Shown: positions 20,027-27,081 of the stretch, in pieces
Layout: each line of letters starts with the position of its first letter
How positions within the stretch are numbered: position 1 is the stretch's first letter
Assembly (NCBI GenBank): GCA_031553595.1
Contig: JAVBLI010000009.1
Coordinates: forward strand, 248,001-312,000
Source: RGIG3701 sp031553595
GTDB taxonomy: Bacteria > Planctomycetota > Planctomycetia > Pirellulales > Thermoguttaceae
Reading direction: 5' to 3'
DNA: 64,000 bases
The notes under the pieces: generated by a model
What the model was told of the DNA's origin: nothing
Database searches by the model: none
What the model saw: the letters and a program-made list of their open reading frames with translations, nothing else
Position numbers and translations under genes: made by a program

Positions 20027-20052
20027 TATTAGCCGGGCATTTTAACGCATGG
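20027..20052. repeat. Inverted repeat arm downstream of the small membrane gene
   Basis: TATTAGCCG followed by GGCA and TTTTAACGCATGG. The reverse complement of 20402-20427 matches at 23 of 26 positions. The two arms bracket the gene at 20073-20378. Confidence 0.7.
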
Positions 20053-20072
20053 GGAGGCGATACCAATAAACA

Positions 20073-20378
20073 TTAGGTCCCGATAGAAATTTTCGAAATG
20101 AAAAGCAGCGTAAAATTTAAAATCCAAAACAAGTGAAAGCACAGCAGTGGGACGGAAATAATTTTACCCCATAATTTACCGTACCATACACATATTATGG
20201 CGGCAGGAAGTCCAAGCAGTGGCCCGATAAAGCCGAATTGCACGATGGGATCCAGAATGTCAGCCCAGGATGTTAGTCCTTTCAGGGTGCCGTTCCAAAC
20301 ATAACAGAAAAAACCGTACATCCAAAAGGCGCAAAGCAGGGACAGGCACCATAATGTGAAAAGATACTTGGTTTTCAT
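20073..20378 (-). CDS. Small four-helix membrane protein, unknown function
   Basis: The 101-residue product starts MKTKYLFTLWCLSLLCAFW and has about three to four hydrophobic segments with short loops. I do not recognise a family. An upstream in-frame ATG at 20405 lies inside the inverted repeat arm, so the internal start is preferred; neither has a strong ribosome site. The gene is alone between two 26-bp inverted repeats, and G+C is lower than in its neighbours. It could be a small mobile or recently acquired unit. Confidence 0.55.
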   Translation of the reverse strand: MKTKYLFTLWCLSLLCAFWMYGFFCYVWNGTLKGLTSWADILDPIVQFGFIGPLLGLPAAIICVWYGKLWGKIISVPLLCFHLFWILNFTLLFISKISIGT

Positions 20379-20401
20379 CGTAATGATTTTTATCTCGGGT
20401 A

Positions 20402-20427
20402 CCATGCGTTAAAACTCACGGCTAATA
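20402..20427. repeat. Inverted repeat arm upstream of the small membrane gene
   Basis: CCATGCGTTAAAA then CTCA and CGGCTAATA; an inverted copy of 20027-20052 with three mismatches in the middle. It is followed by a short hairpin CGGCT/AGCCG. Confidence 0.7.
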
Positions 20428-20534
20428 TTGACAGCCGCCATCCCCACAGCCCCAATTATATCGAAACCCTTTGCGGTCCGCAAGGCTTTATTTCTTTTCC
20501 GGCATTTCCCACAAAAAAATCTTTCCCCCGGCAC

Positions 20535-20562
20535 TTGAATAATTCGGAAATTCTGCTAAAAT
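20535..20562 (+). promoter_or_regulatory. Candidate sigma-70 promoter for rpmJ operon
   Basis: TTGAAT (20535-20540), 16-bp spacer, TAAAAT (20557-20562) with an upstream TG. A second TATAAT lies at 20571-20576. It is about 65 bp before rpmJ. Confidence 0.4.
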
Positions 20563-20626
20563 GCCCCTTCTATAATGTTTTATTGGATTGCCATTGCTAT
20601 CGCGGTGGCGGAAATGGAGGTGCATG

Positions 20627-20743
20627 ATGAAAGTTCGCGCCAGTGTCAAGCGTATTTGTGAGAATTGCAAAGTGATTCGTCGCCGCGGAGTGGTCCGTGT
20701 GATTTGCTCGGCGAATCCGCGTCACAAACAGCGCCAAGGTTAA
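20627..20743 (+). CDS. rpmJ: 50S ribosomal protein bL36
   Basis: The 38-residue protein starts MKVRASVKRIC and has the C-x2-C ... C zinc-type pattern (ICENCK and VICSANPRH) of the zinc-binding form of L36. The usual final Cys/His position reads 'NPRHKQRQG', which is normal. GGAGG sits 6 bp before the second of two adjacent ATGs, which decides the start. It is the first gene of the alpha-operon remnant here and is followed 34 bp later by rpsM, the standard bacterial order. Confidence 0.95.
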   Translation: MKVRASVKRICENCKVIRRRGVVRVICSANPRHKQRQG

Positions 20744-20777
20744 TTTTGGTCTTTTTGTAGTTTTTTAGGAGGGCTTC

Positions 20778-21161
20778 ATGCCACGTTTGTTAGGTGTTGA
20801 TATTCCAAACGATCGCCCCGCGGCGTATTCGTTAACGTATCTTTACGGCGTCGGTTTGAAGACTGCGTTGGAGTTGTGTCGCAAGGTCGGCGTTGATCCG
20901 ACCGTCAAAGCACGCGACATGACCGAGGAGCAGGTTGCGAAACTTGCGGCTCTTTTGGACAACGATTTCGTCGTCGAAGGTCATCTTCGTCGTCAGGTCA
21001 ACCAGAGCATTGCTCGTCTGAAGGAAATCGCCTGTTATCGCGGCGTGCGTCATCGTCGTGGTCTTCCGGTTCGCGGACAGCGGACGAAAACCAATGCGCG
21101 TACGCGTAAAGGTCCGAAAAAGACGGTTGCGGGCAAGAAGGGCGTCAAAGACATGCGCTAA
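20778..21161 (+). CDS. rpsM: 30S ribosomal protein uS13
   Basis: The 127-residue protein has typical S13 features: 'LLGVDIPNDRPAAYSLTYLYGVG' opening region, 'GHLRRQVNQSIARLKEI', and the basic tail 'RGLPVRGQRTKTNARTRKG'. It binds 16S rRNA in the head of the small subunit. AGGAGG is 6 bp upstream of the ATG. Confidence 0.97.
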   Translation: MPRLLGVDIPNDRPAAYSLTYLYGVGLKTALELCRKVGVDPTVKARDMTEEQVAKLAALLDNDFVVEGHLRRQVNQSIARLKEIACYRGVRHRRGLPVRGQRTKTNARTRKGPKKTVAGKKGVKDMR

Positions 21162-21237
21162 TTGCGTGTCTGCCTGAAAGCGATTCGTGTTGAGATCGTG
21201 GGGCCGGGCGGTCCGGTGACCTGCGGTGTAGCGTTCA

Positions 21238-21394
21238 AAGTAAGAGTGTAAAGTGTAGAGTGAAAGAGTGTAGAGTTTGCCGATTGTCAGGCAGGCTTGA
21301 CGCTCATGGTGAGAAAATATAACGCATGTGTAAAGAATAGAGTTTGGTGCGGTTTACGCGAACTCTACACGTTACACTCGCTCTCTCTACACTT
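21238..21394. repeat. Imperfect inverted repeat between rpsM and rpsK
   Basis: A purine-rich arm rich in 'GTGTAGAGT' (21251-21278) is mirrored by 'AACTCTACAC...CTACACTT' (21361-21394). The arms match over about 28 bases with some mismatches. The spacer makes the rpsM-rpsK gap 259 bp, which is unusually long for this operon. Confidence 0.6.
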
Positions 21395-21420
21395 CCAGAA
21401 GTTTTTAGGAGTATTTCCAA

Positions 21421-21822
21421 GTGGCGAAGACACAACAAAAAGGTAATAGCGGCGCGAAGCGTAAGGTGCGTCGCAATGTGACGTCCGGGATCGTGCATAT
21501 CCGTGCGACGTTCAATAACACGACGGTAACGATTACCGACGCGAAGGGCGATGTGCTGGCGTGGGCGACGGCCGGATCCAGCGGTTTCAAGGGAAGCCGC
21601 AAGAGCACGCCGTTCGCGGGGCAAACGGCGGCGCAGGCGGTGGCCGAGCGTGCCGTGAAGTTCGGTTTGAAAGAAGTGGAAGTGCGGGTCAAGGGCCCGG
21701 GCAGCGGTCGCGAAAGTGCGATCACGGCGCTGGAAGCCGCCGGCCTGACGGTGAAGTCCATTGAGGACGTGACCCCGCTGCCGCATAACGGATGCCGGCC
21801 GAAGAAACGCCGCCGCGTCTAA
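21421..21822 (+). CDS. rpsK: 30S ribosomal protein uS11
   Basis: The 133-residue protein begins at GTG (GTGGCGAAG), preceded by TTAGGAG. S11 hallmarks are present: 'HIRATFNNTTVTITD', 'GFKGSRKSTPFAGQTAA', 'VRVKGPGSGRESAI' and the C-terminal 'DVTPLPHNGCRPKKRRRV'. It follows rpsM in the normal order. rpsD, which usually follows, is not present before rpoA. Confidence 0.97.
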   Translation: MAKTQQKGNSGAKRKVRRNVTSGIVHIRATFNNTTVTITDAKGDVLAWATAGSSGFKGSRKSTPFAGQTAAQAVAERAVKFGLKEVEVRVKGPGSGRESAITALEAAGLTVKSIEDVTPLPHNGCRPKKRRRV

Positions 21823-22089
21823 AGGTGTAAGGTGAAGGGTGAGCAGGTGAAAGGGTGTTGTTTCATTGCTCATGCCTCCCATAATAACAATTTGTCCGCC
21901 GGTCTGCGAAAAAATGCCGGCGGTATTTATATTTTAATTAAAAATCCTTTCGGACGGCTTCATTCTGTGATTTTTCATGAAGAAACCGGTGACGGCGCGG
22001 GCGATTCGCAGCGTGCCGCGCAATGTTTTCCGGTTTTCGGCGTGAAATAAAGAAAGGTGAAGCGGTCTACGATAAACAGGAGGTAAAAA

Positions 22090-23070
22090 ATGCTGAAACG
22101 GATGCGTTGGCGTGGCCTGGAGCTGCCGAGTCTGGTAACATGGGATAATGAAACGTGCACCGAGCGCTACGCGAAGTTTTTCGCCGAGCCCTTCGAACGC
22201 GGTTTCGGGACGACGATTGGCAACAGCCTTCGCCGGATCCTGCTTTCCAGCCTAGAGGGCAGTGCTGTCACGCAGGTTAAGATTCAGGGCGTTTCCCACG
22301 AATTTTCCACCGTGCCCGGCGTGCTGGAAGACGTGACCGACATCGTGCTGAACGTGAAATCGCTGGTCGTGCGCTCCGAATCGGAGACGCCGCGGGTGAT
22401 CCGCATCGAGAAACACACCGCCGGCCCGATTTACGGCAGTGACATCATCACGGACCATCAGGTCGAAATCATCAACAAAGATCACCTCATTGCCACCCTG
22501 ACGGCCGATGCGCCGTTCATGATGGAGCTGGTGGTGGAAAAGGGCCGCGGTTATGTGCCCGCCACCGAGCGCCAGCATTCCGTGCAGGACGCGATTCCGC
22601 TGGACGCCACGTTCAGCCCGATCGTGCGGGTGCGTTATGAGGTGGTCGAGACGCGAGTCGGCCAGAAAACCAACTATGACAAGCTGAACCTCGAAATCTG
22701 GACGGACGGCTCCCTGACCCCGCAGATCGCGCTGGTCGAGGCCGCGAAGATTCTTCGCAAGCACCTGAATCCCTTCATCCAGTACAACGAACTCGGCGAG
22801 CAGATCCACACCGAAGGGAAAGTCGCGGGCTGCGATATCGACCCGGAACTGGAACGCAAGCTGAAGCTGCCGATTTCCGAGCTCCGCCTGGGCGTGCGTG
22901 CCAGCAATTGTCTGGAAGCCGAGCGGATCACGACCGTCGGCGAGTTGGTCACCAAAAACGAGGACGAACTGCTGGAAATGCGTAATTTCGGCGAAACCTC
23001 CCTCAACGAAATCCGCACCAAGCTGGCCGAGTCCGGCCTGCAACTGGGCATGCGGCTGCCGCAGAGATAA
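22090..23070 (+). CDS. rpoA: DNA-directed RNA polymerase subunit alpha
   Basis: The 326-residue protein has a standard two-domain layout: N-terminal dimerisation domain with 'ERGFGTTIGNSLRRILLSSLEGSAVT' region (~37-62), and C-terminal domain with the helix-hairpin pattern 'ISELRLGVRASNCLEAERI' and 'NFGETSLNEIRTKLAESGL'. The C-terminal domain normally contacts UP elements and activators. AGGAGG lies 6 bp before the ATG. The 267-bp gap before it holds no rpsD and no recognisable gene. Confidence 0.97.
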   Translation: MLKRMRWRGLELPSLVTWDNETCTERYAKFFAEPFERGFGTTIGNSLRRILLSSLEGSAVTQVKIQGVSHEFSTVPGVLEDVTDIVLNVKSLVVRSESETPRVIRIEKHTAGPIYGSDIITDHQVEIINKDHLIATLTADAPFMMELVVEKGRGYVPATERQHSVQDAIPLDATFSPIVRVRYEVVETRVGQKTNYDKLNLEIWTDGSLTPQIALVEAAKILRKHLNPFIQYNELGEQIHTEGKVAGCDIDPELERKLKLPISELRLGVRASNCLEAERITTVGELVTKNEDELLEMRNFGETSLNEIRTKLAESGLQLGMRLPQR

Positions 23071-23075
23071 TTTTC

Positions 23076-23146
23076 AATGGTGAATGGTGAATGAGAGAAA
23101 AATGTAATTCTCTCTATTAACCATTTATCATTAACAATTAACCATT
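23076..23146. repeat. Low-complexity inverted repeat (GGTGAAT / ATTAACCATT)
   Basis: 'AATGGTGAATGGTGAATGAG' faces 'TTAACCATT...AACAATTAACCATT', with an inner GAGAGA/TCTCTC hairpin. Similar sequences are common intergenic fillers in metagenome-assembled genomes (general recollection). It directly follows rpoA and might form a stem-loop in the rpoA-rplQ transcript. Confidence 0.55.
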
Positions 23147-23164
23147 TTTTGCGTGGGGCGCGAA

Positions 23165-23238
23165 CCGCTTCCTGTTTTTCCTGAGAAAAACTGAAAGGAT
23201 TCGTCCTTCGGGACCTCCGAAGCGGAGCGTGGCACCGG
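23165..23238 (+). promoter_or_regulatory. Possible structured leader of rplQ with competing hairpins
   Basis: CCGCTTC (23165-23171) can pair with GAAGCGG (23219-23225), while CTTCGG (23206-23211) can pair with CCGAAG (23217-23222); the two stems share bases and exclude each other. A run of eight T follows at about 23239. This may be attenuation or autoregulation, or chance. Confidence 0.25.
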
Positions 23239-23310
23239 TTTTTTTTCATTTCGGCGGATTTTTTTGTGCGTCCCGGCCGAAATCACCCCCAAATAGTAAG
23301 GAATTATAGC

Positions 23311-23916
23311 ATGAGACATCGTTTTGCAGGTCGCAAATTCGGACGTAACCCCAAACACCAGCGGGCCCTGATGCGGATGCTGGCCGTTTCCCTCATCCTG
23401 ACGGAACGCGAGGACGACGATAAGGATTTTGAGCTGACGAAAGGGAATTTCGTGGGCGCGCCGAAGGTGAAAGGCCGGATGGTCACGACGCTCCAGAAGG
23501 CGAAGGAAGTGCGGCCGTTCGTCGAGAAGTGCATTACCATCGCGAAGCGTGCGCTGCCGGCGAAAGAGGCGTCGGATGCGATGCTGCCGAAGTGTGACCG
23601 CCGCTCCCCCGAATGGGATGCCTGGCGAAAGAGCGAAGATTGGGCGAAATGGAATCAGGCTGTGGCGCCGGTTCTGGCCGCGCGTCGGCAGCTGATTCAG
23701 TTGCTGCACGACGAAAAAGCGGTGCGGATGCTGTTCGATGTGATTGCCCCGCGATTTGTGGATCGTCAAGGCGGTTACACGCGCGTGCTGCGTCTGGCGA
23801 AACCCCGTCTGGGTGACGCTGGTACGCGTGCACTTATCGAATTCGTCGGGAAAAATGATCGCCCGAGCAAAGAAGCCCTCAAGCCGAATTTTGGCGGCGA
23901 ACAGGCTGCGAAATAA
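23311..23916 (+). CDS. rplQ: 50S ribosomal protein bL17, enlarged
   Basis: The core L17 motifs are clear: MRHRFAGRKFGRNPKHQRAL at the start, 'LQKAKEVRPFVEKCITIAKR', and 'PRFVDRQGGYTRVLRLAKPRLGDAG'. The protein is 201 residues, against about 115-130 in most bacteria. The extra length is two internal insertions, roughly 31-58 (acidic, then 'NFVGAPKVKG') and 82-121 (Trp-rich 'EWDAWRKSEDWAKWNQ'). AAGGA sits 8 bp before the chosen ATG; codons from 23266 are in frame but unconserved. Last gene of the operon, followed by a terminator. Confidence 0.93.
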   Translation: MRHRFAGRKFGRNPKHQRALMRMLAVSLILTEREDDDKDFELTKGNFVGAPKVKGRMVTTLQKAKEVRPFVEKCITIAKRALPAKEASDAMLPKCDRRSPEWDAWRKSEDWAKWNQAVAPVLAARRQLIQLLHDEKAVRMLFDVIAPRFVDRQGGYTRVLRLAKPRLGDAGTRALIEFVGKNDRPSKEALKPNFGGEQAAK

Positions 23917-23943
23917 TTTTCATTGCACCGAAATGCATATACG

Positions 23944-23974
23944 AACACCGGGGCCGTGGCTTCGGTGTTTTTTT
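23944..23974 (+). terminator. Terminator of the ribosomal operon
   Basis: AACACCG pairs with CGGTGTT around a GC-rich loop, followed by seven T. It lies about 28 bp after rplQ. Confidence 0.75.
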
Positions 23975-24108
23975 ATGCGCATTTATGAAATTCGGGTGAA
24001 TTACTTGCAGGGAAGTTCTTTAAAAGTAATGTTAATTAATAATCTGATTTTACCGATTAGAGATGATATGCGTATTGTATTGACATGATTTTGGCAAAAG
24101 GTCTTTTT

Positions 24109-25476
24109 ATGTTGTGTTCAGGTGGTTTCGGGGCTTTACGCAGGTTAGTTATTCAGAAAATTCCTGCTTTTTTCATGGTTGTATCATTATTAAATGTGTA
24201 CTCAATTGATGCGTTTACTGCCGAGCTGAAATTAATCGCGGAAAACACCACGCCCGTCCAAGAGGCTTCCAGAGCGCCAGCGGAGATGGTTCGCCCGGTG
24301 GAAACGCCTGTGGGGATAGAGGGGGCGGAGGAGAATGACGCAGCGGATCCGACATTACTTGAAAAATCAAAAGAAATGGCCTCGCCGCGCTATCCCGTTA
24401 TTGCGGAAGCGGAGCCGCAAGATAATTTGGCCATGATTATTAATGAGTCGCCGCAGTCCGATTCGTCGGAGCGGCAAAAAATGTTGGCCGACCTGACGAA
24501 AAATGCGGCAATTTTGGAGGCGCAAAGCAATGTTTTGAAATTGGTATCGAAAATCGTCGCCCCGAGTGTTGTGCATATCGAATCCATAACGAAAATTCCG
24601 GCTATCCGAGGCAGTAACACCACGCTGGAAGAAGCGGGCAGCGGGGTGATTATCGCTCGAAACAATAAGAGTTATATCATCACGAATCGCCACGTCATCC
24701 GCGGTGCGAAGATGAAGGACGTGAAAATTAAGTTGTACGACAACCGAATTATTCACCCACAGACCGCCTGGCATGACACCGAGACGGATATTGCCGTGCT
24801 GGAAGTCTCGGCGGATGGCCTGGTGCCGGCCCTGATCGGAGACAGTAACGCGCTGGATATCGGCGATTTTGTCCTGGCGGTGGGCAGTCCGTTCGGCCTG
24901 AATCACTCGGTGACTTTCGGGATTATCAGTGCGAAAAGCAGACGCTCGCTGGAAATCGGGAATTCGGCGGGTGGCCGACTCCAGGATTTCCTCCAGACGG
25001 ACGCGGCGATTAACCCGGGAAACAGTGGCGGGCCGCTGGTGAATTTGCGTGCGGAAGTCGTGGGGATAAATACCGCCATCGCCAGTAACAGCGGCGGGAA
25101 CGAGGGAATCGGCTTTTCCATCCCCATCCGCATGGTGATGCTCATCGCCGACCAGTTGATCGCGTATGGCGAAGTGCGGCGGGCGTATTTAGGCATTACG
25201 CTGGATGCGAATTTTACGCAAGAAAAAGCGTTGGAAGCTCGCTTGCCTCGGCCAGCCGGTGCCCGTGTGGCGGATGTTCAGGCCGGGTCGCCGGCGGAGG
25301 CCGCCAACTTTTCGGTGGGGGATATTGTGCTGAGTTTCAATAATGTGAAGGTGGAGGACGATAAACATCTTTACAATTTAGTGAGTTTGGCGGAAATAGG
25401 CAAAGAAATTCCCGTATCGGTATACCGGGATGGAAATCTTTACAAAATCCGTATCACCCTTCGCGAGAAACAGTGA
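24109..25476 (+). CDS. HtrA/DegP-type periplasmic serine protease with one PDZ domain
   Basis: The 455-residue protein has a hydrophobic N-terminal export segment (~11-38), an acidic linker (~60-140), a trypsin-like domain with the triad His195 (TNRHVI), Asp227 (TDIAVL) and Ser306 (GNSGGP), and one PDZ domain (~365-455, 'RAYLGITLD...GSPAEAANFSVGD'). The family degrades or senses misfolded envelope proteins. AAAAGG 7 bp before the ATG at 24109 supports it over the ATG at 24085, which lacks a ribosome site. It stands alone between the ribosomal operon and a WD40 gene. Confidence 0.9.
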   Translation: MLCSGGFGALRRLVIQKIPAFFMVVSLLNVYSIDAFTAELKLIAENTTPVQEASRAPAEMVRPVETPVGIEGAEENDAADPTLLEKSKEMASPRYPVIAEAEPQDNLAMIINESPQSDSSERQKMLADLTKNAAILEAQSNVLKLVSKIVAPSVVHIESITKIPAIRGSNTTLEEAGSGVIIARNNKSYIITNRHVIRGAKMKDVKIKLYDNRIIHPQTAWHDTETDIAVLEVSADGLVPALIGDSNALDIGDFVLAVGSPFGLNHSVTFGIISAKSRRSLEIGNSAGGRLQDFLQTDAAINPGNSGGPLVNLRAEVVGINTAIASNSGGNEGIGFSIPIRMVMLIADQLIAYGEVRRAYLGITLDANFTQEKALEARLPRPAGARVADVQAGSPAEAANFSVGDIVLSFNNVKVEDDKHLYNLVSLAEIGKEIPVSVYRDGNLYKIRITLREKQ

Positions 25477-25701
25477 CCCCCGCGCGTCGTCATTTTGCGA
25501 CACATTTTATCCATTTTCGCCGATACCCCTCACGGAATCGCAGAGTCCGGGGGTGGAAACACGTGTTTGACCGTTAAAATCGAAATATTTTAACATTCTT
25601 TTCGCTTTTTCTGGAATAAATTCATTTATGAATCGATAAATTCCGAAAAATAGTAATAGGACTATTTTTAGGGACCTTCGGAGAATGAAATCTGTAGCGA
25701 C
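25477..25701. other. Intergenic region without recognised features
   Basis: AT-rich spacer between the HtrA gene and the WD40 gene. I see no convincing promoter, terminator or RNA; together with the short leader ORF it makes the gap about 300 bp. Confidence 0.3.
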
Positions 25702-25776
25702 ATGCGTAAGAATCGCCGCAAATGTCAGGCGGCAATGTTCCGGCTTATGGATGCGTTCACGAGGCTTAAACGGTGA
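25702..25776 (+). CDS. Possible 24-codon leader ORF before the WD40 gene
   Basis: A short ORF (MRKNRRKCQAAMFRLMDAF...) with many Arg/Lys codons ends with TGA nine bases before the ATG of the WD40 gene, and that TGA overlaps an alternative GTG start. The layout would allow translational coupling. No good ribosome site is visible before its ATG, so it may be chance. Confidence 0.25.
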   Translation: MRKNRRKCQAAMFRLMDAFTRLKR

Positions 25777-25784
25777 GGAATCGG

Positions 25785-26843
25785 ATGATGAGAATCAATA
25801 AATTCGGCGTAATTTTAGCATTATCGCTGTTTTCGCTTGTGTGGGCGATGTGTCCCGTATTTTCGGCGGAGTGGCGTTCGCAGCGGACGATCCAACTGAC
25901 GCCGGAGTTGCTCAAAGACCACCCGGACGACAAAATTCCGGTGGTCGTGGGCATTTCACTCAACCAGACGGGCGACCGGCTGGTGACGGTGGGCGACGAT
26001 CATATTGCGCGGGTGTGGGAACTTCCGTCCGGGAAGATTATTCACCGCCTGACGGACCAGGCCGACTGGGTGCGGGACGCGAAGTTCAGCCCGGATGGCC
26101 AGTACATGGTCACGGGCGGAATGGATCAGGAGATGTTCTGTTACGATGGAAAGACTTTCCTGAAAAAATTCGATTTTAACACCGGCGGCAACTCGATCCG
26201 CAGTATCGCGTTCAGCCGGGACAACGAGCGTATGGCGATGGTGGGTTTCGATTCGAAGCTGCGTTTTTATCGGCTTTCGCACAAGCGTGAGCCGATCACG
26301 CTGGACGCCAACGGCAGTGATCAGCGGTGTGTGGCGTTTTCGGCCGACGGGCGTTATCTGGCTGCGGCGGGGCGTACGGGGCAGGTGCGGATTTTCGATA
26401 TGTCGAAACCCGACACGTATTTCGACTTGCCGAAGCTTCACACCCGGCGGATCAACACCCTGGCCTTTATTCCGGATGAAAAATCTTACAAGCTGGCCAC
26501 CGGCGGCGACGATCAGAAAATTTATATCTGGTCGGTCGAGGAGCGGAAGGCGCTGGAGAGCTTTTCGTATCCTTCCGGGAAGGTCAGCGCCGTCACGTTT
26601 TGCGGCACGGACATGATCGCTGCCGGTTCGACAAACAATTCGCTCAGCGTATGGCAACTGGGTTCCGGGAGCCGGCAGCCGGTTTATTATTCGCAGGAAC
26701 ACACTGGCACGATCGCCGAGCTGGTCTGGGACGAGGCGAATCGCCGCCTGATTTCATGCAGTTTCGACACGACCGTGAAGTTTTGGCGTGTGGACACGGC
26801 GGTGGCCAGCGGCGGTCCGGAAGGGAGCATCCTGCGGCGGTAA
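25785..26843 (+). CDS. Exported WD40-repeat beta-propeller protein
   Basis: The 352-residue protein has a signal peptide (MMRINKFGVILALSLFSLVWAMC...FSAEW) and about seven WD40-like repeats. Examples are 'GISLNQTGDRLVTVGDDHIARVWELPSGK' region, 'DAKFSPDGQYMVTGGMDQ', 'VAFSADGRYLAAAG' and 'YKLATGGDDQKIYIWSVEE'. WD40 propellers are protein-interaction platforms; exported ones are common in planctomycetes, with mostly unknown partners. GAGG 6 bp before the ATG at 25785 supports the start; GTG 25773 and ATG 25788 are alternatives. Confidence 0.85.
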   Translation: MMRINKFGVILALSLFSLVWAMCPVFSAEWRSQRTIQLTPELLKDHPDDKIPVVVGISLNQTGDRLVTVGDDHIARVWELPSGKIIHRLTDQADWVRDAKFSPDGQYMVTGGMDQEMFCYDGKTFLKKFDFNTGGNSIRSIAFSRDNERMAMVGFDSKLRFYRLSHKREPITLDANGSDQRCVAFSADGRYLAAAGRTGQVRIFDMSKPDTYFDLPKLHTRRINTLAFIPDEKSYKLATGGDDQKIYIWSVEERKALESFSYPSGKVSAVTFCGTDMIAAGSTNNSLSVWQLGSGSRQPVYYSQEHTGTIAELVWDEANRRLISCSFDTTVKFWRVDTAVASGGPEGSILRR

Positions 26844-27081
26844 ATTTACCGTGGCCGGTGCCAAGTTGCCAGCCGTCATGACCGGCGCTTCCGGCATAAG
26901 GAAGCCGAATGAAAATAAATTAACGCCGAAACCCGTAAAAAACGGCTCGGCGCGCAAAACAGCGAAAACCGTCTCGGCGTACCCAGAGAAGTCCCGGCGG
27001 GGTTTTCGCGAACCAGAAAACCAAAAAACACGTGAATAACCGTCAGGACGACGGTTTCCAGAAAAGTTTTGAGGCATAAAA

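Noticed and set aside
20027..20427. Integron attC site pair
   Set aside because: The arms contain TTTTAAC/GTTAAAA-like words, but there is no R'/L' layout around a single palindrome and no integrase gene; flanking inverted repeats fit better.
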